Assembly: GCA_019689515.1 (NCBI GenBank)
Contig: JADGHI010000146.1
Location: 1-8,247, forward strand
Direction: 5' to 3'
From: Acetobacteraceae bacterium
GTDB taxonomy: Bacteria; Pseudomonadota; Alphaproteobacteria; Acetobacterales; Acetobacteraceae
Length of the DNA: 8,247 bases
A program made the translations under genes and the position numbers. The notes under the pieces are model-generated. The model had not been told where the DNA came from. It saw only the letters and a list, made by a program, of their open reading frames with translations, and ran no database searches. Shown here one piece after another: positions 1 to 6,930 of the stretch (positions are counted from its first letter, which is position 1; every line of letters starts with the position of its first letter).

Positions 1-368
1 CCACGCATCGGCGCGACTAGGCGAGACACGCCATCGTGCTGCCGCTGCCTGAAGGCCGGCCCACCTGCGCTGCGGGCCACAGTTCGCGCTCGGTTGCGGT
101 GAGACAGGCCAGGCCGCGTCGCTCGGGGGCACGCCCCCGGCTCACGGCATTGGAACAGCTGGCGGCGACCGCGGTCGGCACGACGCTGCATTGCCGGCAG
201 CTTGGACGCGTCGCCGCAGCAAGGACGTCGTTGTGGGTAGCAGCGTCCATCCGCCGGCAGAACGCGCGCCGATCGGCGGGCGGCGTCGGGGCCGCCACGC
301 CCTGGCGCCGGGCCGCCGGCGGTCGGCTGACGGAAACGCCAAGAATCGAGCCAGGGAGCGCCCAGCGC
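1..368. other. Upstream region with no convincing gene
   Basis: All frames here are GC-rich and open by composition only. The reading frame of the downstream hydrolase extends without a stop back to an ATG at 36, but those 111 codons are a low-complexity arginine/alanine-rich translation with no resemblance to a protein family. A minus-strand open frame at 17-370 looks equally unlike a real protein. One short perfect hairpin is visible (stem CGGGGG at 124-129 with CCCCCG at 134-139, loop of 4), but it has no T-run, so I do not call it a terminator. I see no convincing -35/-10 promoter, tRNA or repeat. The region presumably carries the promoter of the gene starting at 369. Confidence 0.5.
353..358 (+). 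promoter_or_regulatory. Ribosome binding site deciding the hydrolase start
   Basis: The hexamer AGGGAG lies 10 bases upstream of the ATG at 369. It supports that start over the in-frame ATG at 36, which has no comparable purine-rich site. The family-like protein sequence also begins only just after 369. Confidence 0.6.
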
Positions 369-1424
369 ATGGCCGCCTACATCGAGACCACCTACCGGAA
401 CCCGGTCATCGAGGAGGTCTGGGCCGATCCCGCCCTCGCCGGCCCTGACGACGAGGGCTGGTACTGGTGCTACGCGACCGACGACGAGCACGAGCCGCCG
501 CCGGCGCGGCGCTTCAAGGTCGCGCGCTCCCGCGACCTGGTGCGCTGGGAGACCGACCCACCCGGCACGGAGGCCGGCGCGATCCCGCGGCCGATCCCGA
601 ACCAGGGGCGGTACCGCGCCTGCTGGGCGCCCGACGTGCGGCGCCTCGGCCAGCGCCGCTGGGTGCTCTACGGCTCGCTGAAATTCGACGACCATGCCGA
701 GACGGGCGAGGCCGGGCACGGCATCATCGCTGCGCATTCCGCCGGGCCCACCGGGTTCGCGGACCCCGTCGTGCTGAGGCGCGGCCCCGGCTTCACCGCC
801 ATAGATCCGTGCTTCTTCCGCTCGCGCGCGCTCGGGAAGGACTTCCTCTACTGGGGCTCCGGCCACGCACCGATCCTGGGGCAGGAGCTGCGCGCCGACG
901 CAATGGGCTTCGCGCCGGGCTCCGCGCCGCGCGCGGTGCTGGCGCCCGGTCCGGCCGACCCGGAGGCGCATCTGTGGGAGGGCGTGCACGTGATCGAGCG
1001 GCCGGGCGACGACGGCGCCGGCGGGCTGATCATGCTCGCCTCCGGCGTCTGCACCTGGACCGGTCCCTACCGCGTCCTGGCCTTCCTGGGTGGGCCACAC
1101 CCCCTGGACCCGTTCCGCCGCCTCGTGGGCCGCGCCCCGGTGCTCCGCGAGAACGCGACCTGGAACCGCTGTGGCCAGGCCTTCGTGATGTGCGATGCCA
1201 TCGGCCAGCACTGGATCTTCTACCACGCCGTGCGCGGCGACGCGGTGATCCCGGGGACGGAGGACGTCGAGATCACCGGCGCCAGCGGCCGCCGCCACGG
1301 CGTGCCGCTGCGCCAGATGTGCATGGACCGCCTGCTCTTCGACGCGCAGGGCTTGCCCTATGTCGTGGGTGGCTCGCCCTCGCTGGGGTTGCGCACGGGG
1401 CCTGTCGTGCGGCGGTGGGCCTGA
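369..1424 (+). CDS. Glycoside hydrolase family 43-like beta-propeller protein
   Basis: This 351-residue protein looks like a single-domain GH43 enzyme (arabinanase/xylosidase/galactosidase group), which hydrolyses arabinose-, xylose- or galactose-containing glycans. The three acidic residues of the family can be placed. Asp20 in the first blade (NPVIEEVWADP, residues 11-21) is the likely base, Asp146 in TAIDPCFF is the likely pKa modulator, and Glu204 in LWEGVHVIE is the likely acid. The motif WAPDV at 86-90 is also typical of GH43 blade two. There is no signal peptide or membrane segment, so the protein is probably cytosolic and would act on imported oligosaccharides or glycosides; this is an inference. 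The length fits a catalytic domain without a carbohydrate-binding module. The start is chosen from the AGGGAG site 10 bases upstream. It is transcribed alone, convergent with the minus-strand genes, with no sugar transporter or regulator beside it. Related five-bladed families (GH117, GH130-like) are alternatives. The fold is fairly sure; the substrate is unknown. Confidence 0.8.
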   Translation: MAAYIETTYRNPVIEEVWADPALAGPDDEGWYWCYATDDEHEPPPARRFKVARSRDLVRWETDPPGTEAGAIPRPIPNQGRYRACWAPDVRRLGQRRWVLYGSLKFDDHAETGEAGHGIIAAHSAGPTGFADPVVLRRGPGFTAIDPCFFRSRALGKDFLYWGSGHAPILGQELRADAMGFAPGSAPRAVLAPGPADPEAHLWEGVHVIERPGDDGAGGLIMLASGVCTWTGPYRVLAFLGGPHPLDPFRRLVGRAPVLRENATWNRCGQAFVMCDAIGQHWIFYHAVRGDAVIPGTEDVEITGASGRRHGVPLRQMCMDRLLFDAQGLPYVVGGSPSLGLRTGPVVRRWA

Positions 1425-1506
1425 ATGGCGGCGGCGATGCGCCACCCGTGCCCCTTCATCCGATCCGGGCGAAGGCCGTGTGCTATCCCTGTCGCCGCCC
1501 ACCTAC

Positions 1507-1797
1507 CTAACGCGCCGCGGTCCGCCGCCGCGCCATGCTCCGCACCAGGTGCCGCATCAGCCCGGCGAAGGCGGCAAGCCACGCGGCGATCGCGACGAAC
1601 ACGAAGACTGCCGGGATCCCCTCGAGGAACGGCAGGTCCAGCGCCTGCGACATCTCGAAGGTGCTGGCCGTGTACATCCCGAGCGGGAACACCATCCCCC
1701 GGAAGTCGGGCTCGCAGGCGAGAGGATTCCGCCGGACCAGGTAACGCCACGCCGTCAGCGACCAATAGTGTGCGCGGGCCAACCGCAGGCGATGCGC
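1507..1797 (-). pseudogene. C-terminal remnant of a TDT-family (TehA/SLAC1-like) transporter
   Basis: The last 96 codons of a minus-strand open frame, ending in TAG at 1507-1509, read as the end of a tellurite-resistance/C4-dicarboxylate (TDT, SLAC1-related) transporter. They contain GMVFPLGMY (bases 1672-1698), a hallmark of the second-last helix in this family, followed by a hydrophobic helix beginning IPAVFVFVAIAAW and a basic tail. The family normally has about ten membrane helices and 320-400 residues; only the last two are present. Upstream of about 1797 the resemblance stops, no start codon or ribosome site is evident, and the frame then runs antisense-like through the dehydrogenase gene, where it has no meaning. 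I read it as a truncated relic, cut by whatever joined it to the dehydrogenase operon. Its direction matches that operon, so it may still be transcribed by read-through. The family assignment rests on remembered motifs; the truncation is visible directly. Confidence 0.6.
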
Positions 1798-1877
1798 CCC
1801 GAATGCCGCTCGGGCCGGGCGTCGCCCCGATACGACGCGCCTCGGCCCTTTCGCGCGGCTTCCCGTGCGCCTGCCCT

Positions 1878-3053
1878 CTACGAAGGCAGGCCGAGCACAT
1901 TCTTCGCCACGATGTTCCGCTGGATCTCGTTCGAGCCGCCGTAGATCGTCGCCGGCCGCGCCTGGATGAAGAGACCGGTCGCGTTCAGGTCGCGGTTGCC
2001 TTCGATCGGCCCGAGCAGGCCCGCGTTCTCGCCGGCGATCTCCAGCATCGTGTCGGTGATCCGCTGGAACAGCTCGGTCTGGTAGATCTTCAGCATCGAG
2101 ACGTCCGGCCCGAGCGTCTCGCCGCGCCTGAGCTTCGCGACATAGACGCCGTAGAACGCCTTCAGGTCCTCGAGGTCGAGCCGCAGCCGCGCGTAGCGGT
2201 CCTGGAACTCCGGCTCCTCCCACACGCCCATGTGCTCGGCGAGCTCGCGCAGCCCCTTCAGCGCGTAGGCGGACTGGCGCGGCGAGCCAAGGTAGATCCG
2301 CTCGAAGCCGAGCAGGGCCTTGGCCATGTCCCAGCCCTTGTTGATCTGGCCGACCAGGTTCTTCTTCGGCACGCGGACGTTGTCGAAGAACACCTCGCAA
2401 AACTCGTCATGAAGCTCGAGGTTGATGATCGGCTTCACGGTGATGCCGGGCGTGTCCATCGGCACCAGCAGGAAGCTGATCCCCTCCTGCTTCTTCGCCT
2501 GCTTGTCGGTGCGCACCAGCAGGAAGATCCAGTTGGCGTCCATCGCCAGGGTGGTCCAGATCTTCTGGCCGTTGACGACGTAGTGGTCGCCGTCCTCCAC
2601 CGCCTCGGTGCGCAGGCTCGCGAGGTCGGAGCCGGCGTTGGGCTCGGAGTAGCCCTGGCACCAGATGTGCTCGCCGGTGAGGATCTTCGGCAGGAAGTAC
2701 TTCTTCTGCTCCTCCGAGCCGTACTTGATGATCAGCGGGCCGAGCAGGACGATGCCGTGGTCGTTGGTGCGCGTGCAGCCCCAGCGCTCCAGCTCCTCCG
2801 TCATGATGATCTGCTTGGAGGGCGAGAGGCCCATGCCGCCGTATTCCTTGGGCCAGCCCGGGCAGAGCCAGCCCTTCTCGGCGAGCTTGAAGTACCAGAC
2901 CTTGTTGTCCTTCCAGTGCAGGCGCTTCGGCGGATGGCGCAGCTCGGGCGGGTAGTTCGCCTCGATCCAGCGGCGCACATGCAGGCGGAAGGCCTCGTCG
3001 TCGAGGGCGTTCAGGTCCTCGGGCTCGGCCGGCGTGACGGCAGCAGCGGTCAT
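1878..3053 (-). CDS. Acyl-CoA dehydrogenase, large-subunit type (PimC-like)
   Basis: This 391-residue FAD-dependent dehydrogenase introduces an alpha,beta double bond into acyl-CoA and passes electrons to an electron-transfer flavoprotein. It has the full three-domain layout: an N-terminal helical domain with GWLCPGWPKEYGGMG (61-75), a middle beta domain with YSEPNAGSDLASLRTEA (135-151) and NGQKIWTT (161-168), and a C-terminal helical domain ending IYGGSNEIQRN (370-380). The glutamate of the medium-chain enzyme motif YEG is Gly372 here. However, Glu251 in GFERIYLG aligns with the catalytic Glu of isovaleryl- and long-chain acyl-CoA dehydrogenases (LERL), so the enzyme is probably active. The start ATG is 4 bases after the crotonase stop, with GGGAG (complement of 3063-3067) about 9 bases upstream. 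It is the last gene of the operon. It resembles the large subunit of pimeloyl-CoA dehydrogenase and probably pairs with the smaller dehydrogenase encoded at 3837-4925; the pairing is inferred. Confidence 0.93.
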   Translation of the reverse strand: MTAAAVTPAEPEDLNALDDEAFRLHVRRWIEANYPPELRHPPKRLHWKDNKVWYFKLAEKGWLCPGWPKEYGGMGLSPSKQIIMTEELERWGCTRTNDHGIVLLGPLIIKYGSEEQKKYFLPKILTGEHIWCQGYSEPNAGSDLASLRTEAVEDGDHYVVNGQKIWTTLAMDANWIFLLVRTDKQAKKQEGISFLLVPMDTPGITVKPIINLELHDEFCEVFFDNVRVPKKNLVGQINKGWDMAKALLGFERIYLGSPRQSAYALKGLRELAEHMGVWEEPEFQDRYARLRLDLEDLKAFYGVYVAKLRRGETLGPDVSMLKIYQTELFQRITDTMLEIAGENAGLLGPIEGNRDLNATGLFIQARPATIYGGSNEIQRNIVAKNVLGLPS

Positions 3054-3057
3054 CGGC

Positions 3058-3840
3058 TCAGACTCCCTTGAAGACGGGCTTGCGCTTGGCGAAGAAGGCG
3101 GCGCGGCCCTCCTTGTGGTCCTCGGTGGTGAAGAGCAGGCCCTGGAAAATCTTCTCCTGCTCCAGCGCCTCGTCGAGGCCCTCGGCGAGGATCTCCTTGG
3201 TGAGCTTGATCGGCGCCGGCGCCTCCTGCGCGAGGAAGCGCGCCTTCTCCAGCGCGGTCGCGAGCGCCTGGCCCTTCGGCGCGACGAAGTCCACGAGGCC
3301 GATGCGCTCCGCCTCCGGCGCGGTGAGCTGCTCGTGATAGAACAGGATGCGCCGCGCACGGCCCATGCCGACGCGCGCCGGCAGGAAGTGCGGCAGGCCC
3401 ATGTCGGACATCAGGCCGATCTTGTGGAAGCCCGCGACGAAGCGCGCATCCTCCGCCGCGACGATGGTGTCGCAGGCGCAGGCGAGGGCCATGCCGGCGC
3501 CCGCGCACCAGCCCTCCACCGCGGCGACGATCGGCAGCCCGCCCTTGGCCATCAGCCGCACCAGACGGTGCGTACGGCGCATGCGATCGCGCCCGTCCAT
3601 CGCGGTCGCGACCTCCATGCGGGAGATGTCGCCGCCGGAGCAGAACGTGCCCTCGCTGCCGGTCACCACCACCGCGCGGATTCCGCTGTCCGGCGCGTGC
3701 GCCCGCTCCAACGCATCCTCGAGCGCGGTGCGCAGCGGCATGGCGAGCGCGTTGCGGCGCGCGGGGTAGTCGAGCGTCAGGATCAGGACGGCGCCGTCGC
3801 GCTCCTCCAGGACGCGCATGCGCTCCGCAGCGTCGCTCAT
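3058..3840 (-). CDS. Enoyl-CoA hydratase/isomerase (crotonase) family protein
   Basis: This 260-residue crotonase-fold protein is of normal family length. It shows both oxyanion-hole segments: FCSGGDI (67-72 region) and GWCAGAGMALACACD (110-124). In true enoyl-CoA hydratases the segment GGGCELAMMCD carries one catalytic Glu and GQPEI the other; here the aligned residues are Ala118 and Phe138. The stretch GFHKIGLMSD (137-146) instead resembles PaaG-type isomerases (AFxKIGLVPD), with Asp146 kept at the acidic position. It may therefore be an enoyl-CoA isomerase or another crotonase rather than a hydratase. The start ATG overlaps the stop of the upstream dehydrogenase gene in an ATGA arrangement (3837-3840), implying translational coupling. 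A CCTCC at 3851-3855 (GGAGG on the coding strand) sits 10 bases upstream. The next gene starts 4 bases after this stop. The family is sure; the reaction is not. Confidence 0.92.
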   Translation of the reverse strand: MSDAAERMRVLEERDGAVLILTLDYPARRNALAMPLRTALEDALERAHAPDSGIRAVVVTGSEGTFCSGGDISRMEVATAMDGRDRMRRTHRLVRLMAKGGLPIVAAVEGWCAGAGMALACACDTIVAAEDARFVAGFHKIGLMSDMGLPHFLPARVGMGRARRILFYHEQLTAPEAERIGLVDFVAPKGQALATALEKARFLAQEAPAPIKLTKEILAEGLDEALEQEKIFQGLLFTTEDHKEGRAAFFAKRKPVFKGV

Positions 3841-4925
3841 TCCTCGGCCCCCTCCGGCGCGTCCTTCATGAAGCGGCGGCGGTGCAGCGTGGCGGAGCCG
3901 AACTGGTTCGCCAGCACCATCGCCTTCCGCAGATAGAGTCCGGCGTCGTACTCGTCCGTGTAGCCGATGCCGCCATGGAGCTGGATCACCTGGCGCGTGA
4001 CCAGCATCGAGGCCTCCGCCGCCCGCGCCTTGGCGCGCGAGACGGCCGCACGCCGCGCCGCGCCCTCCGCCCCGGCGTCGAGCGCCGCCGCCGCGCTCTC
4101 CACGCTCGCGCGCGTGAGGCCGAGCTGGATCTTCAGATCCGCCGCGCGGTGCTGCAGCGCCTGGAAGCTGCCGATCACCCGGCCGAATTGCTGCCGGGTC
4201 TTGAGGTAGTTCAGCGTGAGGTCGAAGCTCTTCTCCATCACGCCGAGCAGATAGGCCGCGGTCGTCAGCGCCGCCTCGTCCAGCGCGAGATCGAGCACCG
4301 CGCCAACGTCGTCCGCCACGCGCTTCGCCTGGCCAAGCGCGAGCCGCAGCGTGCCGTAGTTGCCCCCGTCCTGCGTGCGCTCGATCGCAAGGTCCGCGCC
4401 CTCGCGCGGCATCTCGTAGAGCGCGATGCGGCCGCCCTCGCGCACCGGGACCAGGAACAGCGCTGCCCCCGCCGCCTGCGGGATGAAGCGCCGCGGCGCA
4501 TCCGGGCTGCCCGGCACGTCCAGCGTGTCCGGCCGCTCCTGCCAGGCGATCGGCGCGTAGATCTCGCCGGCGAGGATGCGCGCCAGCGTCGCCCGGTCCT
4601 CCGCCACCGCCGCCAGCACCGCCGCCGACAGCGCGGAGGGGATCAGCGGTTCCGGCGCCAGGCCCGCGCCCAGCTCCTCCGCCAGGGCGCACATCTCGCC
4701 CATTCCGAGCCCCGCGCCGCCCGCCGATTCCGGCACCCGCAGCCCGATCCAGCCGAGCTCGCCCATCTGCCGCAGCACGGCGGGATCGAAGCCCGGGTCC
4801 GTGAAGCGCAGCGCCCGCACGCGCTTCGTGTCGCCGCCGCGCGGCGCCACCGCGGCGGCGCTGTCGCGGATCATGCGGATGGATTCGGCGCGATCCGCCT
4901 CGGTGCTCGCCACCGCCTCGCTCAT
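3837..4925 (-). CDS. Acyl-CoA dehydrogenase, small-subunit type (PimD-like)
   Basis: This 362-residue protein has the acyl-CoA dehydrogenase fold. It has an N-terminal helical domain (LRQMGELGWIGLRVPESAGG, 51-70), a shortened and divergent middle domain without the usual S/T-P-x-A-GSD motif, and a well-kept C-terminal FAD and dimerisation part: YLKTRQQFGRVIGSFQALQH (240-259) and QLHGGIGYTDEYDAG (315-329). Neither known catalytic glutamate position is filled. The site equivalent to Glu376 of the medium-chain enzyme aligns with Phe342 (NQFGSATLHR), and the isovaleryl-CoA dehydrogenase site aligns with Ala218. This matches non-catalytic subunits of heteromeric dehydrogenases such as the FadE26-FadE27 type. 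The likely partner is the dehydrogenase at 1878-3053; this is an inference. The start follows the CoA-transferase B stop by 12 bases, with a G-rich GGGGGGAG just upstream, and its stop overlaps the crotonase start by 4 bases. An independent enzyme using another base remains possible. Confidence 0.9.
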   Translation of the reverse strand: MSEAVASTEADRAESIRMIRDSAAAVAPRGGDTKRVRALRFTDPGFDPAVLRQMGELGWIGLRVPESAGGAGLGMGEMCALAEELGAGLAPEPLIPSALSAAVLAAVAEDRATLARILAGEIYAPIAWQERPDTLDVPGSPDAPRRFIPQAAGAALFLVPVREGGRIALYEMPREGADLAIERTQDGGNYGTLRLALGQAKRVADDVGAVLDLALDEAALTTAAYLLGVMEKSFDLTLNYLKTRQQFGRVIGSFQALQHRAADLKIQLGLTRASVESAAAALDAGAEGAARRAAVSRAKARAAEASMLVTRQVIQLHGGIGYTDEYDAGLYLRKAMVLANQFGSATLHRRRFMKDAPEGAEE

Positions 4926-4937
4926 GCGTCTCCCCCC

Positions 4938-5582
4938 TCAGGCAGGCAGGTGCAGCTTCGCCCCGCTCCGCTCCTGCAGCGCCTCGAAGGTCACGCCGGG
5001 CGCCATGTCCACCACGACGAAGCCACGGCCCTTCACCACGTCGAACACGCCGAGATTGGTGTAGACCCGGCTCACCGCGCCGAGCGCCGTCAGCGGGTAG
5101 CTGCACTTCTCGACGAGCTTCGGCCGCCCGTCCTTGGTCGTGTGCTCCATCACGACCCAGAGCCGCTTCGCGCCGGCGGCGAGGTCCATCGCGCCGCCGA
5201 CGGCGGGCGCCGTGTCGTTCTCGCTCGTCGCCCAGTTGGCGATGTCGCCGTTCTCCGCGACCTCGAAGGCGCCGAGCACGCAGAGATCAATGTGCCCGCC
5301 GCGGATCATCGCGAAGGAGTCCGCGTGGTGGAAGTAGGACCCGCCGGGCCGCAGCGTCACCGGCTGCTTGCCGGCATTGACCAGCCAGGGATCCACCTTG
5401 TCCGGCGCCGGCGCGGGCCCCATGCCGAGGATGCCGTTCTCGGAGTGGAGGATCACCTCGCGCTCCGCCGGCACGTGGTTGGCGATCATGGTCGGGATGC
5501 CGATGCCGAGGTTGACGAACCAGCCCTCGGGGATGTCCTGCGCCACGCGGGCGGCCATCTGATCGCGCGAGAAGGGCTTCAT
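4938..5582 (-). CDS. 3-oxoacid CoA-transferase subunit B (PcaJ/ScoB-type)
   Basis: This 214-residue beta subunit of a class I CoA-transferase moves CoA from a donor thioester, typically succinyl-CoA, to a 3-oxoacid. The family signature LHSENGILG (45-53) contains the catalytic Glu48, which forms the glutamyl-CoA intermediate. The N-terminal VNLGIGIPT (23-31) and the stretches AGKQPVTL, HHADSFAMIRGGH and VGGAMDLAAGAKR are typical of 3-oxoadipate/3-oxoacid CoA-transferase B chains. The length is normal. A strong GGGAGGAG (complement of 5592-5599) lies 9 bases before the ATG. Subunit A is encoded 26 bases upstream in the same direction. Similarity to PcaJ is high as remembered, but no protocatechuate-pathway gene is nearby, so I do not assign the symbol. 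The acid substrate may differ, with acetoacetate or a branched or dicarboxylic 3-oxoacid as options. Confidence 0.94.
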   Translation of the reverse strand: MKPFSRDQMAARVAQDIPEGWFVNLGIGIPTMIANHVPAEREVILHSENGILGMGPAPAPDKVDPWLVNAGKQPVTLRPGGSYFHHADSFAMIRGGHIDLCVLGAFEVAENGDIANWATSENDTAPAVGGAMDLAAGAKRLWVVMEHTTKDGRPKLVEKCSYPLTALGAVSRVYTNLGVFDVVKGRGFVVVDMAPGVTFEALQERSGAKLHLPA

Positions 5583-5608
5583 GGCGAGTTTCTCCTCCCG
5601 TCGAAACG

Positions 5609-6289
5609 CTAGGCCCAGTCCGGGCCCCTGTCCACGTGGATCACCCGCTTCACGAAGATGCCGGGCGTCACGACGTGGTTGGGGTCGATCTCCCCGAGCT
5701 CGCGGATGTGCATCGCCTGGGCGATGGTCAGATCGGCGGCCATCGCCATCACCGGGTTGAAGTTGCGCCCGCTCGCCCGGTAGGTGAGGTTGCCCCAGCG
5801 GTCGGCCTCCCAGGCCTCGATCAGGGCGACGTCGCCCTTCAGCGCGCGCTCGAGCACATACTGCCGGCCGTCGATCTCGCGCACCTCCTTGCCCTGGGCG
5901 AGCAGGGTGCCGACGCCCGTCGGCGTGTAGAAGGCCGGGACGCCGGCGCCCGCGGCGCGCATGCGCTCGGCGAGCGTGCCCTGGGGCACGATCTCCAGCT
6001 CGATCTTCCCCTGGCGGTACAGCTCCTCGAACACGACGGAGCCGGCGGAGCGCGGGAAGGAGCAGATGATCTTCCGCACGCGGCCGAGCTCCATCAGCCG
6101 CGCCAGGCCCGTGTGACCGGTGCCGGCGTTGTTGGCGACGCAGACGAGGTCCTTCGCGCCCTGCTCGATCAGCCCCTCGATCAGCGCGTCCGGCTGGCCG
6201 ACGGCGCCGAAGCCGCCGATCAGCACGGTGGATCCGTCCTTGATGCCTGCCATGGCCTCAGCCATGGTCCGGACGATCTTGTCGATCAT
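5609..6289 (-). CDS. 3-oxoacid CoA-transferase subunit A (PcaI/ScoA-type)
   Basis: This 226-residue alpha subunit forms the CoA-transferase heterodimer or heterotetramer with the protein encoded just downstream. CoA-transferase signature 1 is present: DGSTVLIGGFGAVGQP at 18-33. Further family stretches are NNAGTG, the KIICSFPRS region, KIELEIVPQGTLAERMRAAG, FYTPTGVGT, GKEVREIDGR, DRWGNLTYR and the C-terminal HVVTPGIFVKRV. The length is standard. The reading frame stays open further upstream, but the family N-terminus (MIDKIVRTMAEAM) fixes the start at 6289, preceded by the G-rich sequence GGGGGAAG. The stop is 26 bases before the subunit B start. Fifty bases separate it from the small protein gene upstream. 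The overall pattern is closest to PcaI-like 3-oxoadipate CoA-transferase, but the neighbours are beta-oxidation-type enzymes rather than aromatic-ring cleavage enzymes. Confidence 0.94.
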   Translation of the reverse strand: MIDKIVRTMAEAMAGIKDGSTVLIGGFGAVGQPDALIEGLIEQGAKDLVCVANNAGTGHTGLARLMELGRVRKIICSFPRSAGSVVFEELYRQGKIELEIVPQGTLAERMRAAGAGVPAFYTPTGVGTLLAQGKEVREIDGRQYVLERALKGDVALIEAWEADRWGNLTYRASGRNFNPVMAMAADLTIAQAMHIRELGEIDPNHVVTPGIFVKRVIHVDRGPDWA

Positions 6290-6339
6290 CGCTTCCCCCG
6301 CGTTCCGCGGCGCCGGGTGCGTGGCGCGCGGAGCGGGCT

Positions 6340-6732
6340 CTAGCCTTGCGCGCCGTCCGGGTCCAGGGGGTCGTCGGGCAGCGGGCCGATGCCGGCGGCG
6401 AGCTCGCCCGCCTGGCGCACCACCGCGAGCAGGCGCAGGCCCAGCGCCTCGGAGCCTTCGGGCAGGAAGGCATCGGCCGTGCGCAGCACGGCCTCGATCT
6501 CCTCCGCGTCCATCGCGCCCTTGGCACGCAACGCGCCGATCAGGGCGGCGACCAGCGCGATGAGCGCGTTGATCTGCTGCTGGTGCGGATGGTCGGAGAG
6601 GGGCGGCGGAGGCGGTGGCGGCCCGCCTCTCGTCACCCGTGCATGATCCTCGTCGTGGCGCATCGCCGTCGGCACACCCGTTCCGTGTCGCGCCACGCGG
6701 CGGCCCCGCCGCATAGCGTCCTCGGCGGACAT
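6340..6732 (-). CDS. Small uncharacterised proline-rich protein
   Basis: I do not recognise this 130-residue protein. Three parts can be seen: an arginine-rich, probably disordered N-terminus (1-35), a run of seven prolines (38-44) followed by a His/Gln-rich linker, and a helical C-terminal part. The latter has a hydrophobic helix (INALIALVAALIGALRA, 54-70), then an acidic amphipathic helix (MDAEEIEAVLRTADAFL, 74-90) and another helix around 97-112. The tail is acidic and proline-rich. The start is uncertain: ATGs at 6732 and 6663 are both possible and neither has a clear ribosome site. Only the C-terminal half looks protein-like, so a shorter product is possible. It lies between the acyl-CoA synthetase and CoA-transferase genes, in the same direction, 50 bases before the transferase. 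A role with these enzymes is an inference from position only. Confidence 0.55.
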   Translation of the reverse strand: MSAEDAMRRGRRVARHGTGVPTAMRHDEDHARVTRGGPPPPPPPLSDHPHQQQINALIALVAALIGALRAKGAMDAEEIEAVLRTADAFLPEGSEALGLRLLAVVRQAGELAAGIGPLPDDPLDPDGAQG

Positions 6733-6930
6733 GACGCACGCCGAGGCCAGGCGTTGCTCGCCATTGGCGCTGGCCGCGATCAGGGGTGCGGGACCGAAAC
6801 CTGGGGTTGGCGGCCCGAACCCGCCTGTGGCTTCGGCGGTGTCCGGCCCGCCGCTGCACCCCGCCCGGTTCGCCCGATGGCGGTCCGGCCGTGGTGCGGC
6901 GTGCGGCGACGGGAGAACCCGACGCGCCGC
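6733..6930. other. Intergenic gap upstream of the small protein
   Basis: These 198 bases between the synthetase stop and the small protein start are the longest gap in the minus-strand series, and so the likeliest place for a promoter of the CoA-transferase operon. I cannot pick out a sigma-70 box. Short inverted repeats occur (for example GGCGG at 6809-6813 with CCGCC at 6821-6825), but none has a T-run, and they are expected by chance at this GC content. Confidence 0.35.

Noticed and set aside
124..139. GC hairpin (CGGGGG/CCCCCG) as a terminator
   Set aside because: The stem is only 6 bp and has no T-run on either strand; such hairpins are frequent by chance in this composition.
36..368. 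N-terminal extension of the GH43 gene to the ATG at 36
   Set aside because: The extra 111 residues are low-complexity and unlike the family, and a good ribosome site precedes the ATG at 369.
1511..1534. Imperfect GC-rich stem near the transporter relic stop as a shared bidirectional terminator
   Set aside because: Pairing is interrupted, there is no T-tract, and it lies within the remnant's coding end.
1425..3071. A 548-codon plus-strand open frame just after the GH43 gene
   Set aside because: It runs antisense to the large dehydrogenase and the transporter relic, with no recognisable domain and no ribosome site.
3882..5612. A 576-codon plus-strand open frame
   Set aside because: It is antisense to the small dehydrogenase and CoA-transferase B genes, and its Arg/His/Ala-rich translation is typical of shadow frames at high GC.
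6600..6620. GGC/GGA-rich tract as a simple repeat or regulatory element
   Set aside because: It is explained by the proline run of the small protein on the other strand and is too short and irregular to call a repeat.
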